Both the position numbers and the translations under genes were made by a program. This document shows, in pieces, positions 11,390 to 23,568 of a DNA stretch of 64,000 nt; positions within the stretch are counted from its first letter, which is position 1; each line of letters begins with the position of its first letter. The stretch covers positions 2,134,501-2,198,500 of the forward strand of contig JAVTVX010000013.1 of the NCBI GenBank assembly GCA_033439265.1, written 5' to 3'. The DNA is from Dillenia suffruticosa (Eukaryota; Streptophyta; Magnoliopsida; Dilleniales; Dilleniaceae). The notes beneath the pieces were generated by a model that was not told the origin of the DNA, ran no database searches, and saw only the letters and a list, made by a program, of their open reading frames with translations.

Positions 11390-13192
11390 TGTCAAGAAAA
11401 GTTGTTGTTATTGAGCTTTCTGCAAAACAAAAGGGAAGAGTTATGGAACTTATAACAGCTTTAGATTGTGCAGATTTCCGAGAAAATCTGGAATTCGACC
11501 ATCAAGGCTGCTGTGTTTCCGAGATCACTGAAACAGGAAGGGAAAGCAAAATTTGTTCGGAAGGCTGCAGAGAAAACCGGATAAGGCATAGTGATGGGAG
11601 AATAAAAACTTAGTTTCCAGGGCTTGCATCTGCTTAAAATCTGGCAGAGGACCAACCAGACCCTAACCTGAGAGTTTTCTGCAGCAAAAAGTGTATTTCT
11701 AATAAGGGCTTTGACATAGGTCTCACATATCAGTAATTGAAAATGCATACATTGCTGTTACTCCTGGAGGGTCATCACTGCTACAAGTCGCCATTGCCAA
11801 ACAGTAACACTTGGGAGACAAGGTTCTCCACTCCATCCCTTCAGCTGCTCAAAGCTGCTTGTAAAGACTCGTAATCCATCCACAGCCAAGCAAATTAAAA
11901 GCTTTAGCATAAGGCACGTGATAAAGATTGGGCGGGGGGGAAGGGGGCTCACAATCATCCTGTGATGTTCCTGTTGTAACAAGTGAATAACTAGCCCTAT
12001 ACACTTCAATAGCACTGATAATCAGAGGCAATGTCGAGTATTCTGTTGGGCGTAACTCCACAGTCAAGGTCCCTTCTGATTGTGAATTTGCCCAAGCCCC
12101 CAAGCATGTCCTATACTCTGGATTCAGGGTTAAAATTTTCTCACCATTCATATTGAAATCGAACTGCCTAGTTTGATTTATCTCCAGCTCATCAACTTCT
12201 GTAAAGTCTACAACAACATGGTCCAGACTTTTGCCCTCGCTCAATGGAAATGACAAAGTAATGGCGTCTGCAGTAGCTGGTGCCTCAACAGCTTGGATTA
12301 TATAGCAACATCAGGAGGATCATCGATGGTTGTGGAGTAGACTGTCAAAACTGACATTTACTACAACAGTGCCATTAGGAATTTTTGGTTCCCATATTCA
12401 GTTGTGATCGTCCCTAGGGTACCTATTTGACAACAAATATTGCATCAGTAATGACATATAAATTGTAAGCATGATAAAATGATAAATTTTGATCTGTAAC
12501 CAAGATCCTACCCGAAAATAGGTTCTGTTGCTCCATAATCGTATTGCTTCATACTAAACCAAGCCAAGTCCCTTGTGATGCCAGCATACATTGCATCGGG
12601 CAATGGAAATGCTTCCAAGGAGGATATAAAGGGAAAACGATCATCCATGGTTCTAGCCCGATTTGAGAAAAGTGGTCTCCTTTGCTTGCATAAATCATCT
12701 CAGAATAAACAGGATCTGTCAGCGAAGTCACCACCGGAGTCCCAATCAAACTCAAGATCAAACTTTGGAGGCTTTGAGCGCCCATCGTAGTTTCCGTAAC
12801 GAAATGCCACCTTTGTGAAGTACTTCAAGAATGAAGGAGTAGGCAGAGAGTAGCAGTTCTTGTTCTGCTCTGTGAAGACCCAGTGTGTTCAGTGGCTTGA
12901 GTGGGATATTGCTGTTTCGCAAAACCTGTTTGTTCTTGCCAGGCTTAATGTAATCCTCATGTGTCTGCCCTTTAATGTTAGCTAATTTGATAGGTCTTCT
13001 CTGACCCGCAATCTATGCTTAACTATTCAAAGGTATCTGAAGAAATCATCCATCAAATAAGACAAGAAAGGTAGTTTAGTATAGAGAAAGAAGAGAGAAC
13101 ATATGCTTTTGAAGTTACCTTTGGTGGTAGTACCCTAGAATAGAAAAAAGGAAACTAAACACTAACAGCAATGACAGTGGTTTCATTGTCAT
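11390..13192 (-). pseudogene. Malectin-like domain / LRR protein pseudogene
   Basis: Reading the minus strand from 13192, the first exon (13192-13119) encodes a signal peptide and ends in a GTAACT donor. Next come recognisable malectin-like segments: SIDCGSEKTY, HEDYIKPGKNKQV, FRYGNYDGRSKPPKFDLEFD, TPVVTSLTDPVYSEMIYASK, DDRFPFISSLEAFPLP and QYDYGATEPIF. A second-lobe exon (12256-11950) includes LDHVVVDFTEVDEL and STLPLIISAIEVY. Then follow the LRR N-cap (FEQLKGWSGEPCLPS) and LRR remnants (GLVGPLPDFKQMQ, SLDGRIPDFLGNLHNLKLL). The order matches plant receptor-like proteins with a carbohydrate-binding malectin-like ectodomain and LRRs. These pieces lie in different frames, with stops at SCLF-stop, SG-stop-GLVG and NNNFS-stop-QIP. 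No kinase domain is seen. The copy is dead. Confidence 0.85.
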
Positions 13193-13278
13193 TCCTTCCA
13201 GGTTAGTATCAGTTTCCCGGACTTTCAGGTGGTTTTATAGAACACTCTATCTCAGAGAAAACTTTTAAGAATTCTCCA

Positions 13279-13304
13279 CTCTCTCTCTCTCTCTCTCTCT
13301 CTCT
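13279..13304. repeat. (CT)n microsatellite
   Basis: About 13 CT units just upstream of the malectin-like relic. Confidence 0.9.
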
Positions 13305-14795
13305 TGCGCGCATGTGATCCTCACACCTTTTGATAGATAATAGTTATAATTAGGCATATGCTTGTTATGGTCGATACAGTCTGAGAGTTAGATTATTAAA
13401 CAAGGCTGAATTCAGTAAACTAGTAATCTCAATAAGTTTTACTAACTAGTGTTCCTACAAAATTGGATCCAGAATCACTTTGGGAGATGGGTTCTTATGG
13501 GAACAAAGGCTGGTGCAGATTTTACCAAAAAAGGGCTTTAAAGGACATCAATTCAGAGAATGGCCGGGATTTGTATGTTTGGGGCCTGTGTGACTTCCCT
13601 CACAAGTAAACAAGGACCAGATATTGAAAGTGTGCATTCCTATCAACCTTTTCAACTGGCACTTGCGATTCTGTTTTTTGTTCTTGTCACTGTCCATACA
13701 AACCATAAGAAATGGTTAGCATTTTGAAGCTTTTGAGTTCTTCATAAGTCCAATTAAGCTATTATTGCTTCCCCTATCCACCAGAGTCCTCCAAACCATT
13801 AACAGAGCCATGGAGGACATTACATGCACCAAACCATACAAAGACTTGACAACAATGTAACCTCTTATAAATAATATCGTAGCAATCCAATACATACAAA
13901 ATTTTCAGCAGTATTATACAGAAAAGCTGATAACATAGGAACTAGACAATGGCACAAACAAAAATGCTATACAAGTTATGGAGAAAATTACAAAATGCTA
14001 GACAAGCTATTCTAATTGTATACATAATTGTGAATGTTGAGCAACAAATAGAAAAATGATGCAAAGCATAATTTCAAATCCCCTTCATACTAGTTAAGAA
14101 ATCAAGGTCCGTTTGTTAATGTGAATCAAGAAGTTTTAAGAAAATGAAAAGAAAAAAAAAAGATGTATATTATATCTTAATATGCAAGACAAATTAACAT
14201 GAGGCATTGCCTGATGAATGGCACTCGTGAAGAACATCAGTACCCAACCCCCCCCCCCCAACCAAAAAAAAGCCCAAACAAACAAATCAATTAAAACCAT
14301 GACCTGCCAAATTGACATGCATGGAGGCAGAGACATTTCAATGCAAGTTCAGACATCTCCGCAGGCACTTCATGATTGATGCTATGTACATCGGAGCATT
14401 CGAGTAGATCACCCACTGATTACAACTTTATTTTACCTTTGTCCAAGTTTCAACTTACAACAACAGATTGAGGTTTCCGTCATCTCAGTTAAGTGTTCTG
14501 TGTTCTGCTACAGCTACATTGTTAGGTTAGCTTCACTAAGAGCAGTTTACATTCCAAAAGCAACTCTTAGAGGGCAAAACCCTTGCACAAGTGTACAGAT
14601 AGAACAGAGAACTACTTGGCATCAACAGAAACAGGGAAAACAAGATAGAGAGACTGTACTTGAAATTAGAATTTCAAGCTTGGAGGATAATCTTGTTTTT
14701 GCCTCTTATGTTTAAATTTGCTAGAAAGCACTAAAAAGCCAGCAGAAAGGATATATTCCCATTAATTATATTTTAAAAAGAAGAACAACAAGTAC
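13305..14795. other. Spacer between gene relics
   Basis: No exon or element was identified. There is a C/A homopolymer stretch near 14250. Parts of 14.4-14.8 kb are less AT-rich and could be 3' UTR of the adjacent exon, but nothing is recognisable. Confidence 0.45.
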
Positions 14796-14961
14796 CTGAT
14801 ATGTGCAATGGAAGCTTGCCATCATGTCTATACAGCTTCTGAGGCTTCAACTTGATCAAGATTGCAGGTTGCTCAACACAAGGCCTTACGGTGCTGGCAT
14901 CATATTCTCCAAAAGCTCCCTGGTACTCAAAATTCTGTTGAACAATCTTGCTCCCAAACAC
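14796..14961 (-). other. Isolated intact coding exon of unidentified gene
   Basis: A 166-bp open segment with a clean acceptor (CATTTTAG) and donor (CAG|GTACTTG). It encodes a normal-looking globular stretch beginning VFGSKIVQQNFEYQGAFGEY, with later VRPCVEQPAILIKLKP and LYRHDGKLPL. I do not recognise the family. In transcription order it follows the last recognisable UFL1 exon (ends 15144 or nearby). It does not match the usual UFL1 C-terminus, so it probably comes from another gene. Absence of stops and codon-like composition argue for a real exon, captured or relic. Confidence 0.45.
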
Positions 14962-15579
14962 CTAAAATGACAACTCATGGCATTATACATAGTTGCAATA
15001 TGACAATTTTTCATTATAAACAATATCAATCAGGCCTACAGTGGACCTATCAATCTCAATTTCATGGCTACCCAATCGATCAAATTTATTGTACAATGAG
15101 ACAAGTAATGACATAATCTTATTAAATCAATGTCAGATGCCCTCATGTTTACTCACATCATCTGTGGCAGCAGCTATCAGCGCTAAAAGGGCCACTATTG
15201 CACTGTGGTAATCCATTAAGATCTTAAATGCCGAATCGTCTACTTTATCCTGAAAATTCAATTAACAAGGAAGTTGCGAGACAATTCGTAAGCACAAACA
15301 TCAAGTATGAGATAATATACTTTTTTCTTTTGGCATGAGGAGTGGGAGATTATAGAACCTACTGCTAAAACACGTCATAACAATATTAAAAATTGAACCA
15401 TCTATAATAAATAAAAGTAGTTAACTAACAAATTTAGGCAAATTTGGAAATTAGAAATTGAAACAGAAGCTCATTTTAGCATTACAAAGTATTTATAAAT
15501 ACCCACAGAATTCTCAGAAGGGTGGGACCTGAACCTTTGCTGTTATATGGCAAAGCTTTGATGCCACTGCCCCAAGAGA

Positions 15580-15955
15580 GAAAAAGATAACCAATTCTTT
15601 TTTTTTTCACATGGAACACCAGTTCTCAGATTTAATCCCTTATTTGTTTTTAGATCCAAAGATTAAGACGTCCAGATAAGATTTGCATGTTCCAATGACT
15701 ATAGACAAGAACAGAAAATTAAAAATAATAAAAAGATGAATATACATTGTCTAGTTGATAAGCTGAGAAAAAAATAACCAATTCTTTTTTTGCATACGGT
15801 ACACCAATTCTCATAATTAAATCCCTTATTTGTTTTCAGGTACAAAAAATTAAGATGTCCATAGAAGATTTGCAAGTTCAAATGACTATAGACAAGAAAT
15901 GGAAATAAAAAATAATAAAAAGAGAAATATACTTTATTTAGTTGATAAGTAGAGA
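15580..15955. repeat. ~185-bp tandem duplication in a UFL1 relic intron
   Basis: Two diverged direct units, about 15580-15765 and 15766-15955. Each has ATAACCAATTCTTTTTTT, TTAATCCCTTATTTGTTTT-like blocks, a TTAAGA-GTCCA block, ATGACTATAGACAAGAA and TAGTTGATAAG. Confidence 0.8.
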
Positions 15956-18900
15956 CCCTGTACCTTAAATTGAGCCACAGCAACATAAATGGCTCTTCCA
16001 GGAGCTTGAAGGGCTTTCTTGTGAGCCTAGAATCAAGAAAACCAATAAAAAAATTAAAAAAAAAAAAAAAACAAATGATGTCATCTATAATTTATAGGCG
16101 GCACAAATTGTTTGCTTGAAAAGAAGTGTAAATTGACAGACCTCTACATACAGCAGAAAGATAACTTTTGGGAGAAGTGAAACCAGATCAGTTTCAGCTG
16201 AAACTTGAGACATCAGAAAAGAGTAGAATAGCAATGTCATCTTGAATTCAATAGACCTAATACTAGGGAGAAATTGTTTATGAACTACAGAAAAAAAGAT
16301 CTGATGACTTTCTGTCATGCCAATCCCAATCTTTTCTCCATTACATGGAGATAACAGAAAATTCAAAACTTCACTTTCTGGCATATGGCCCTATAAAATT
16401 AGATTATATATTTTCTTACCCTTTTTTTTACTTTTTAGTTTTTTTGGGGGGGTGGGGAGGGGGCGCAGGGTGATGACAATTAGACCTTAAACCTTGAAAC
16501 AGGAGTCCACTTCTATACCAACTATAGAAATTCAACATTCTAATACTTCACAGGATTATTTGCAGCAATAAGTTACAGAAAATGAGCATACCTTACAATA
16601 TCCAGCTCTTGTACATGCAACCCACTGTAGAGAAAAATATTAGATAGATGTGCTAGAGACCATGTCACACCAATGCAGAAATACTGTCTAATATTTTGAC
16701 ACATGAGGCACAAAAGTAATAGACCAAGTGTAAGACTTATACTTCTTCTAGGTCATTATCAAATAGTCAATCATTTTAAAATGAGTTTGACACATGGAAA
16801 AGAAAATTCTAACAAATAACAACTAACCTTTCCATCTATAGCTTCAACTACTGCAAGAGCCTTTGCTGTAAGAGTTCTCAGAAAACTCTTTGCCTAAAAC
16901 GCAGAGAGAGATAGAAAGATTTAGTGATCTATGTGACTAACAAAGACTCATTCACTTTGTAGACTATTTCATCCATCTGCCAAGAATCAGTGAAATTGTC
17001 AAACACATAAAAAATTGGATCTTATTGCACAATAGCATTTCTTTCTCCAGAGTTAAGTGAAATGGATTCTGAATTTTCAGTCTTTAATTTCAAATACCAT
17101 TCTTCAATTTGTTGTGCATGTTCTGCATTAAAAATATATATATATTAGTATCAGACTTATCTGAATTTTCCAAATAACATACAAGATCAGATTTGGCACA
17201 AGTACTATCAAGTTATGTAAAAGAGAAGAAGTTGTTCTTAAGAGATGTCTGTGCAAAATAACCAGCAAATGATTGATAAAACTACCATAAACCATCTGCA
17301 GAACCAACAGCAACTTTTTGACAAACCAATCTAAGAAGGAAGAACTTACAGAGGTCGATTGGTCATCTTCAGGCAAATCTATCACTTCTCATATAACTGG
17401 ATATTTTAGAAAGTCTGAAAAGAAAAAGGGGAGAAAAAGCATAAATAAAATCACCAACAAAACATCATTCAGAAGCACTTACTTCTTTCCTTTTAAATGG
17501 CATATGAATGAAATGCATCAAGAAAATATTGTATGCAGCCAAATTCAATGCTCCGATCAGACGCTTACCTCATCAAGTCTCAGCTGCAAAATATCAAGCA
17601 GTCATTTCACTTTCTCAGCATTCTCTGTGAACAGTGCCTTTTCCTCTCTTTCCATGAATTGACCAACATAGGTTGCAAATGACTAGCTAAGGATCTAAGA
17701 ATTGTCTCAGGATCTTCAACACCTACTGGTGTTAGACAATATCATCCATCAGCACTAGGTAAAGGAAAATGCCTACTCAAATAACCTTTTCAATCTCATG
17801 AAGGCTCAATCATCTTTATAGGTTCAAAAAATCAAACCTTGTTCCTCCTGATGAGGAAAGAGGACTGTAATCTTCTGCAATAACCACTCATCAGATGGTG
17901 CACCATTGTCCTCTTTCATCAGATCCAACTCTTTCTTGGCACCTGCTTTTGATTCTGAAACTTGGAATGAAGAATGATCTTTTCCTTTCCTCTGATTTTT
18001 CTTGGATTTTGCAGGAACGTGTTCCGGATTATCCAAACCACTCTCAACTGATCCTTGCTTCGTACAACCTGCAGCTTTCCCCTTTTCTTCTTCGATCCTT
18101 TCTCCATTGCCAGTTTATTTGCAATACTGTCAATGACTGTCAGTTGAATCTGTAAGCCTGCCCGAATCATCGCCAGTTTTAGCTTTAGTCACTGATTACA
18201 AACCATCAGAAACCAGGATCGCAGATGCCCCTATAGGGCTAATTGTTTCCATCTCCTTCTCAATGCGATTAAATAAACCCTAAATGATGAAGCAAAAGAA
18301 AATCAAGTACATCAGGCGTATAGCTACCCAAACAGTTAGCCATCTAAAAGCATAAAATTCAAACACACGCACCAAGAGATGGCCAAGGAAATGAGATAAT
18401 TTCTCATAAGTGCCTAACCTGGATGAAGCCATTGCTAAAAACAAGAAACAAGACCCCCCAAGGATAAGTGCCCCGTTTGACTTCAAGACATCACAAAATA
18501 AATGGAAGTATGAATCTGTAATTAAAATAAAATGAGCAATCAAAGATGAGAACAAAAAAAATGTCACCTTATGGGACATTTGAACTGATTGACAAAGTGA
18601 TAAAATCTTAGATGCGTCTTGGGATCCAAAGGATGCTGGTAGGACAGAGCAAATCTAGAAGTCCTTTTAATTGGCTGAGGGAAGCATGTTTGATGAAAAG
18701 CAATCACAAAGAGGGAAGTTGACTGTTTAAAAAAATACTAAAACTTGTGTTCCAGTTCCAGAAAAGGTTGATGAATAACCTTTGGCTTCATTAACAAACC
18801 CATATATACTGTTGTGTGCTTAAACAACCTAACCCAGGTACTTTACTCCAACTCTTCCTATCTCCATTCCCCATCTTCCTCTATTTTCAAACCACTTTGG

Positions 18901-19941
18901 CCTCCTTCTGTGAAACATCTTAAAACTGCAAGACAAAAGGAATGAAACAGCGAAGGAACAAATATTATCCTACTCAGAATTTATGAAGACTAACAAGCTA
19001 CAGATGCAGCTGTTCCTTACCAGTTACCATGCTCAATAGCATCCTCATCTGCTAAATTTAACATCTCAACCATTAAAGGATGAACAAACATAATAGCTAG
19101 AGGAATGCCTTCAGGATATCTGGATTAAATTGTAGCATAAAACAAACTTATGATTAGAATCATTGATTACCATGAGAAGGATGAACAAATATACAACACT
19201 TAAATGAACATCTCAATCTTTTAAAAGAAAAGAGTCAATGAGAAAACCAAAATGGAAGACAATTGAAGCATAGTAAGCATCTGCAAGTACCGACTCGGCT
19301 GAGAAATCCCAAGTTTGTGCAAGATGTTGTAGCTGATAAATGCATTCTGCCGGGAAGAACAAACACTGTAAAACATAAAATTGCACGGAACCAGGAATAG
19401 TTTCCATGAAATAATTTGACAGTGCAATGCCAACTAAACATATTATCATTCAGCCTCACCCAGTTGGCACACCAACCATACTAGCCTAGAAATTTATCTA
19501 ATTGTAAACAGCTGATGAAAATAGCAACTACTCATACTAGGAAATTCTTTTCTTGTCAACCAAAATGATAGGCTTAAATCATACCATCAGTCAAAAGCTA
19601 ATGTCTCTTTCATAATCATTGACATTAAGATAAAGACTGAAGATATTTATATTTAACATATGAAACATAGGACGAACAATCACTTAATTAATTCATTTGT
19701 CCCTCTTGATTTTAATAATTTGCTTGCACCATGATCCAGTCTATGAAATTAAGTGTTGAGAAAGATCATTTTACTAAAAAGCCTGATGAAAGACTTGATA
19801 AACCACTCCACTGGATATATCATCAAAGATAATTCACTAATAATGGGAGGAACACAGGAAACAATAGTAAGCAATCAAACCAAATCCATGCAAAATGTTC
19901 AATAGAAAACATAAGATTGTAGATGTCATTAATATGCAGGA

Positions 19942-19946
<5 letters not shown>

Positions 19947-19977
<31 letters not shown>
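19947..19977. repeat. (TG)n microsatellite
   Basis: About 15 TG units, the only long TG run seen in the window. Confidence 0.95.
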
Positions 19978-19981
<4 letters not shown>

Positions 19982-20365
19982 GTTTAACTTTGCAAAAGAA
20001 AAGGCACAAGATCAATGGCTGAACTTACTCTACCCACAATGGAGTGTTGAACAAACACATCATGCACAGTGTCTACACAACAGAGAAAAGACTAGGGCTT
20101 CGCACCTGGGAGAAGAAAGAGTCTACACATTTGTTTCATGCATGAGCAAAAACCTGCCATGATCAATATAAACACAAAGGATCGATGATGTTAAACACAA
20201 AGAGACCCAACAATGTATTAATCAAAAACTTAAAACCAATAGAAGCATGTCACATATGGCCGATGTGCAATGAACTCTGGCTCCAAGTGATCCAAGAATC
20301 TGTCCATCCTTCAATAACACATTAAACAACGACCGGAAAAATGAACCCTTGACACCTCAGAGGTT

Positions 20366-20447
20366 GCAAAAATTCCAACCAGCTGAAAAGAAGGTTATGC
20401 TCATCAGCAAAAATTCCAACCAGCTGAAAAGAAGGTTATGCTCATCA
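20366..20447. repeat. Perfect 41-bp tandem duplication
   Basis: Two adjacent, apparently identical 41-bp units (20366-20406 and 20407-20447), starting GCAAAAATTCCAACCAGC and ending ATGCTCATCA. They lie just upstream (minus sense) of the first recognisable UFL1 segment. Exact identity implies a recent slip or repair event. Confidence 0.93.
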
Positions 20448-20818
20448 TACTGTGAATGTCTTAAACAAGATATTTGTGCTATATGCATAAGTTTCAAATC
20501 AGGCAGTTGGCCAATATGTATCAATGCCAGCTGGAGCTCTTACATCTGATATGAGCCAACACATTGACAAAGAGGCTCTATTCTTCTGTAACTAGGGGAC
20601 AACGGCAGTTATTGTTCTGATATGGCCAATGTGGAGCTAATGTCACTGAATTCAGAATGACCATGAAAAGAAAAATTTACTGCCTGCATGATCTAGACTC
20701 CAACTAACACTGCAATTGTGGTTTATGGTTGGAAATTATAACAACACAGAAAACAGAGAAAGACCCGATATCACTTGCTGCAGTTCAAAATTGGAGGAAT
20801 ACTCAAAAGAGAACTCAC

Positions 20819-22411
20819 CTCCTGGTTATGATTTTCTCCAATAGCTTTTAACTCAAATTCCTCAATAGACCCAATTCTTTGAGCCATCTTATATCCGGCA
20901 AGACCAGCTCAAAATGCACGAAGTCAAATCAGCTTTCCAACAATGGTCTTTAAATCGCAGGTAATCTCGTGTAATATTGATTCCATAAAACATATACAAG
21001 ATGCATGCTGTAAAAATAAATAGCTGTGCAGCCCATGTCCCTATCTGTACATTGGATTATGCTTGCAGAGAAAAAACTAAATTGTACGAATCTTAATAAT
21101 TGTCTTCCAAAAGAAACATATGGAAGATAAGATCGCTTAGTTTCACCTCCAAAAGATGCAGCAACAGCAATGGAACCATCAAGAGATCCTGTAGCACTTG
21201 CTGCTGCAGCAGCAAAGTCACCAGCTCCTATTGCAGGGACAAGACTGCCCAAAGTAGGGGCCAAAGCACCTAATCCTGCACCAATTGCAGGGGCAGCCAG
21301 CCCTGGAACAGACAAAGACAACAATATCATAAAGGGCTCTGTTTAACTCTGCATTTACAAATTGAATCCATCTGCGTGGCTGTGTTCAACAGTAGGACTC
21401 CCAATCTTATACCACCGGTGACTACCATCAATGTTCCCCCAGTCAAAGCAGCTTCTCCAATAATTCCTCCTCGCTTCCATTTATCCCAAGGTCTTTGTGG
21501 AGATTTAGTTTCTTCTTCAGTTTCACCATCCTCTTTCACCGAAGCCATTAAAGAGTAAGCAACCATTTATCTCCATAGCTTCATACAAAATGTAAATTCT
21601 CAATGCAGAATAACATCTGTAACCAATTTGTCAAGCAGTACACATTAGAATGACAAGCATAATTTTCATGTTTAGGTTCATGAAATGGACCAGCGACGCA
21701 TAAATCCATGCATGCGCTTGAACCACCATCAATGAATCATATATGTTCACATACAAAATCCAAATTTTAAATGATGAACAAAGTGAATATGCATACCATT
21801 TGAATCCATTCAACACCAAGCCACATTGCCATCAACTGTAGAGCCACGCAATGTCTAGCGTCATATCCCTGACCTGATGGAGATCTTCTGCTATCAGTTT
21901 TAGGCTTATCTGCTGGACAGGGCAAGAAGTTCATATAATACTTCTATTTTTCTTTGATGACTTATTGATGTTCCCTCTTCCATTGGTTCCTCACTTCCAA
22001 CTTCATTGATCATCTTTCCTACATGGGATATGTCTGAGCTTGTAAATTGGCTACTTTCAGGGTTTGCAGTTGATGCATCAGATTTTTTGTTCACTGACTT
22101 ATCATTCTCAAGTTTCTCATGGCACTTATGCTCATCTTCATGTTGTCTTTCATTTTCATTCTCAAAAGCAACAGATGCTTCCATTGACAGTACCGGTGCT
22201 TCAACACTTTTTGTTAATGCAAGACCTTTTCATTTGTTTTTGATGAAGTTCCATCACTTTCTTCAGATATAATTTCAAAAACTGTAATGAAATGAGTAAC
22301 ATGCTCAACAAACAAACAAGGTACACCAAAATACTAAGGGTTGTGCAAGAGCTGGAATAAAACCCACAAAAAAATAAAAACCCTTGGCTTTCAAACAGAC
22401 AGAGGCTGCAG

Positions 22412-22461
<50 letters not shown>

Positions 22462-23568
22462 CCTCTCACTCATAAATGAATACCATCAGATCAGAAGCAG
22501 ACATCTATGTATTTGGAGACAATCACCAATCTCAGGAGATAAAATATTTTTCAAACTATGATAGATTAGAAGAGAAGAACGTACATCTCCAAAATGATGC
22601 CTAACTTGCGATGACCATGCTGTTTCTTGTATCCCTTTCCATGCTTGCTCATCTATTCCCAGAAATCTGTTCAAAATTAAATGAGATCAAAGAAATACTC
22701 CGCGTGGTTGAAATCAAGATTTCCCAGAAAAACCCTAACTTCAAATTATGGATCTATTAAAAAAAAAAAGGAAATCAAATAAATCAAAAAAAGGATAGCT
22801 AAAATCACATTCATTTCAATATTGAAATGAAAGAAAACCTAAGAACTAGGGAAAGAAGAGAAGATTAATCCATAATTCTGGTTTCTTGGAAACGGAGACG
22901 CAACCACCGGTACTCATTCCTTCTCTGATCAACTGTTTGTCGTCGAGAAAGGCGAGAGGAGTGGAATCACGAGCCTGATGTAACTGAGACTGGTAAAAAG
23001 CGAGTGCAAATAGAGCGGCCGCTCCAAATTTCTAAGTCGGCGTCAGTACTGAAACCTCCATCTTCAAGGACATCAACAAAACACAAAACCCTAATCAGGA
23101 CTTTCAAAATGTGAAAATCGAACAAAGTTCTCTAGATTCTTACTTTCTCTTTTTTGCAGACGGAGATCAAACAACGTGATATTCGATCTTATCCACCTGG
23201 TTGAAATCAAGATTTCCCAGAAAAACCGTCAAAATTCAAATTATTGATCTGAAAAAAATGGAAGAAGAAGAAGAAGAAATCAAGTAAATCAAACGAAAAA
23301 AGATAATTAAAATCGCATTCATTTCAATATTGAAATTAAATAAAACCTAAGAACTGGGAAAAGAAGAGAAGATTAATCCATAATTCTGGTTTCTTAGAAA
23401 CGGAGACGCAACCAACGGCACTCATTCCTTCTCCGATCGGTTCGTCGTCGTCGAGAAAGCCGAGAGGAGTGAATCACGAGTCTGATGTAACTGAGACTAG
23501 TAAAGAGCGAGTGCAGAAAGAGTGGCCGCTCCGTATTTCTGTGTCGTCGTCAGTACTGAAACCTCCAT
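20819..23568 (-). pseudogene. DUF726 (TMCO4-like) membrane hydrolase pseudogene, 5' part
   Basis: Minus-strand pieces follow the plant DUF726 order. First comes an N-terminal exon (LTPT-KFGAAALFALAFYQSQLH, copy at 23061, duplicated at 23568). Then FLGIDEQAWKGIQETAWSS (about 22670-22588), an acidic segment with ENENERQHEDEHKCHEKL and SHQRKIEVLYELLA, GYDARHCVALQLMAMWLGVE, WDKWKRGGIIGEAALTGGTL, the Gly/Ala-rich exon 21302-21147 (GLAAPAIGAGLGALAPTLG), and KMAQRIGSIEEFELKAIGEN ending at 20819 with a GTGAG donor. Lesions are a TAG in the first exon, frame changes in the acidic region (about 22210 and 21920) and a TGA before AGLAGYKM. The catalytic alpha/beta-hydrolase half is absent: the next recognisable sequence is UFL1. 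Family members are predicted multi-pass membrane proteins with a lipase-like fold. Confidence 0.85.
22415..22459. repeat. (CT)n microsatellite in DUF726 relic intron
   Basis: About 22 uninterrupted CT units. Confidence 0.95.

Larger units (their letters stand above)
15144..20345 (-). pseudogene. UFL1: UFL1 (E3 UFM1-protein ligase 1) pseudogene
   Basis: Minus-strand exons match the plant UFL1 order from the middle to near the C-terminus: SLFNVLLKDGQILGSL (about 20340-20290), KCVDSFFSQ, RQNAFISYNILHKLGISQP, RYPEGIPLAIMFVHPLMVEM, LKSNGALILG, RIEKEMET, KSKKNQRKGKD, APSDEWLLQKI, ALFTENAEKVK, EDDQSTS, LHRHLLRTTSS, LTAKALAVVEAIDGK, QVSAETDLVSLLPKV, HKKALQAPGRAI and DKVDDSAFKILMDYHSA. UFL1 is the ER-associated ligase that attaches UFM1 to targets. 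Lesions include a TGA before NKCVDSFF, a TGA in EKVK-stop-LLDILQ, a frame change after KKKRGK near 18070, and stops near 18206. The N-terminal third and the usual C-terminal exon are not found. Most exon borders still have GT-AG, so this is a DNA-level duplicate and not a retrocopy. It is non-functional, and a working copy is expected elsewhere. Confidence 0.88.
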
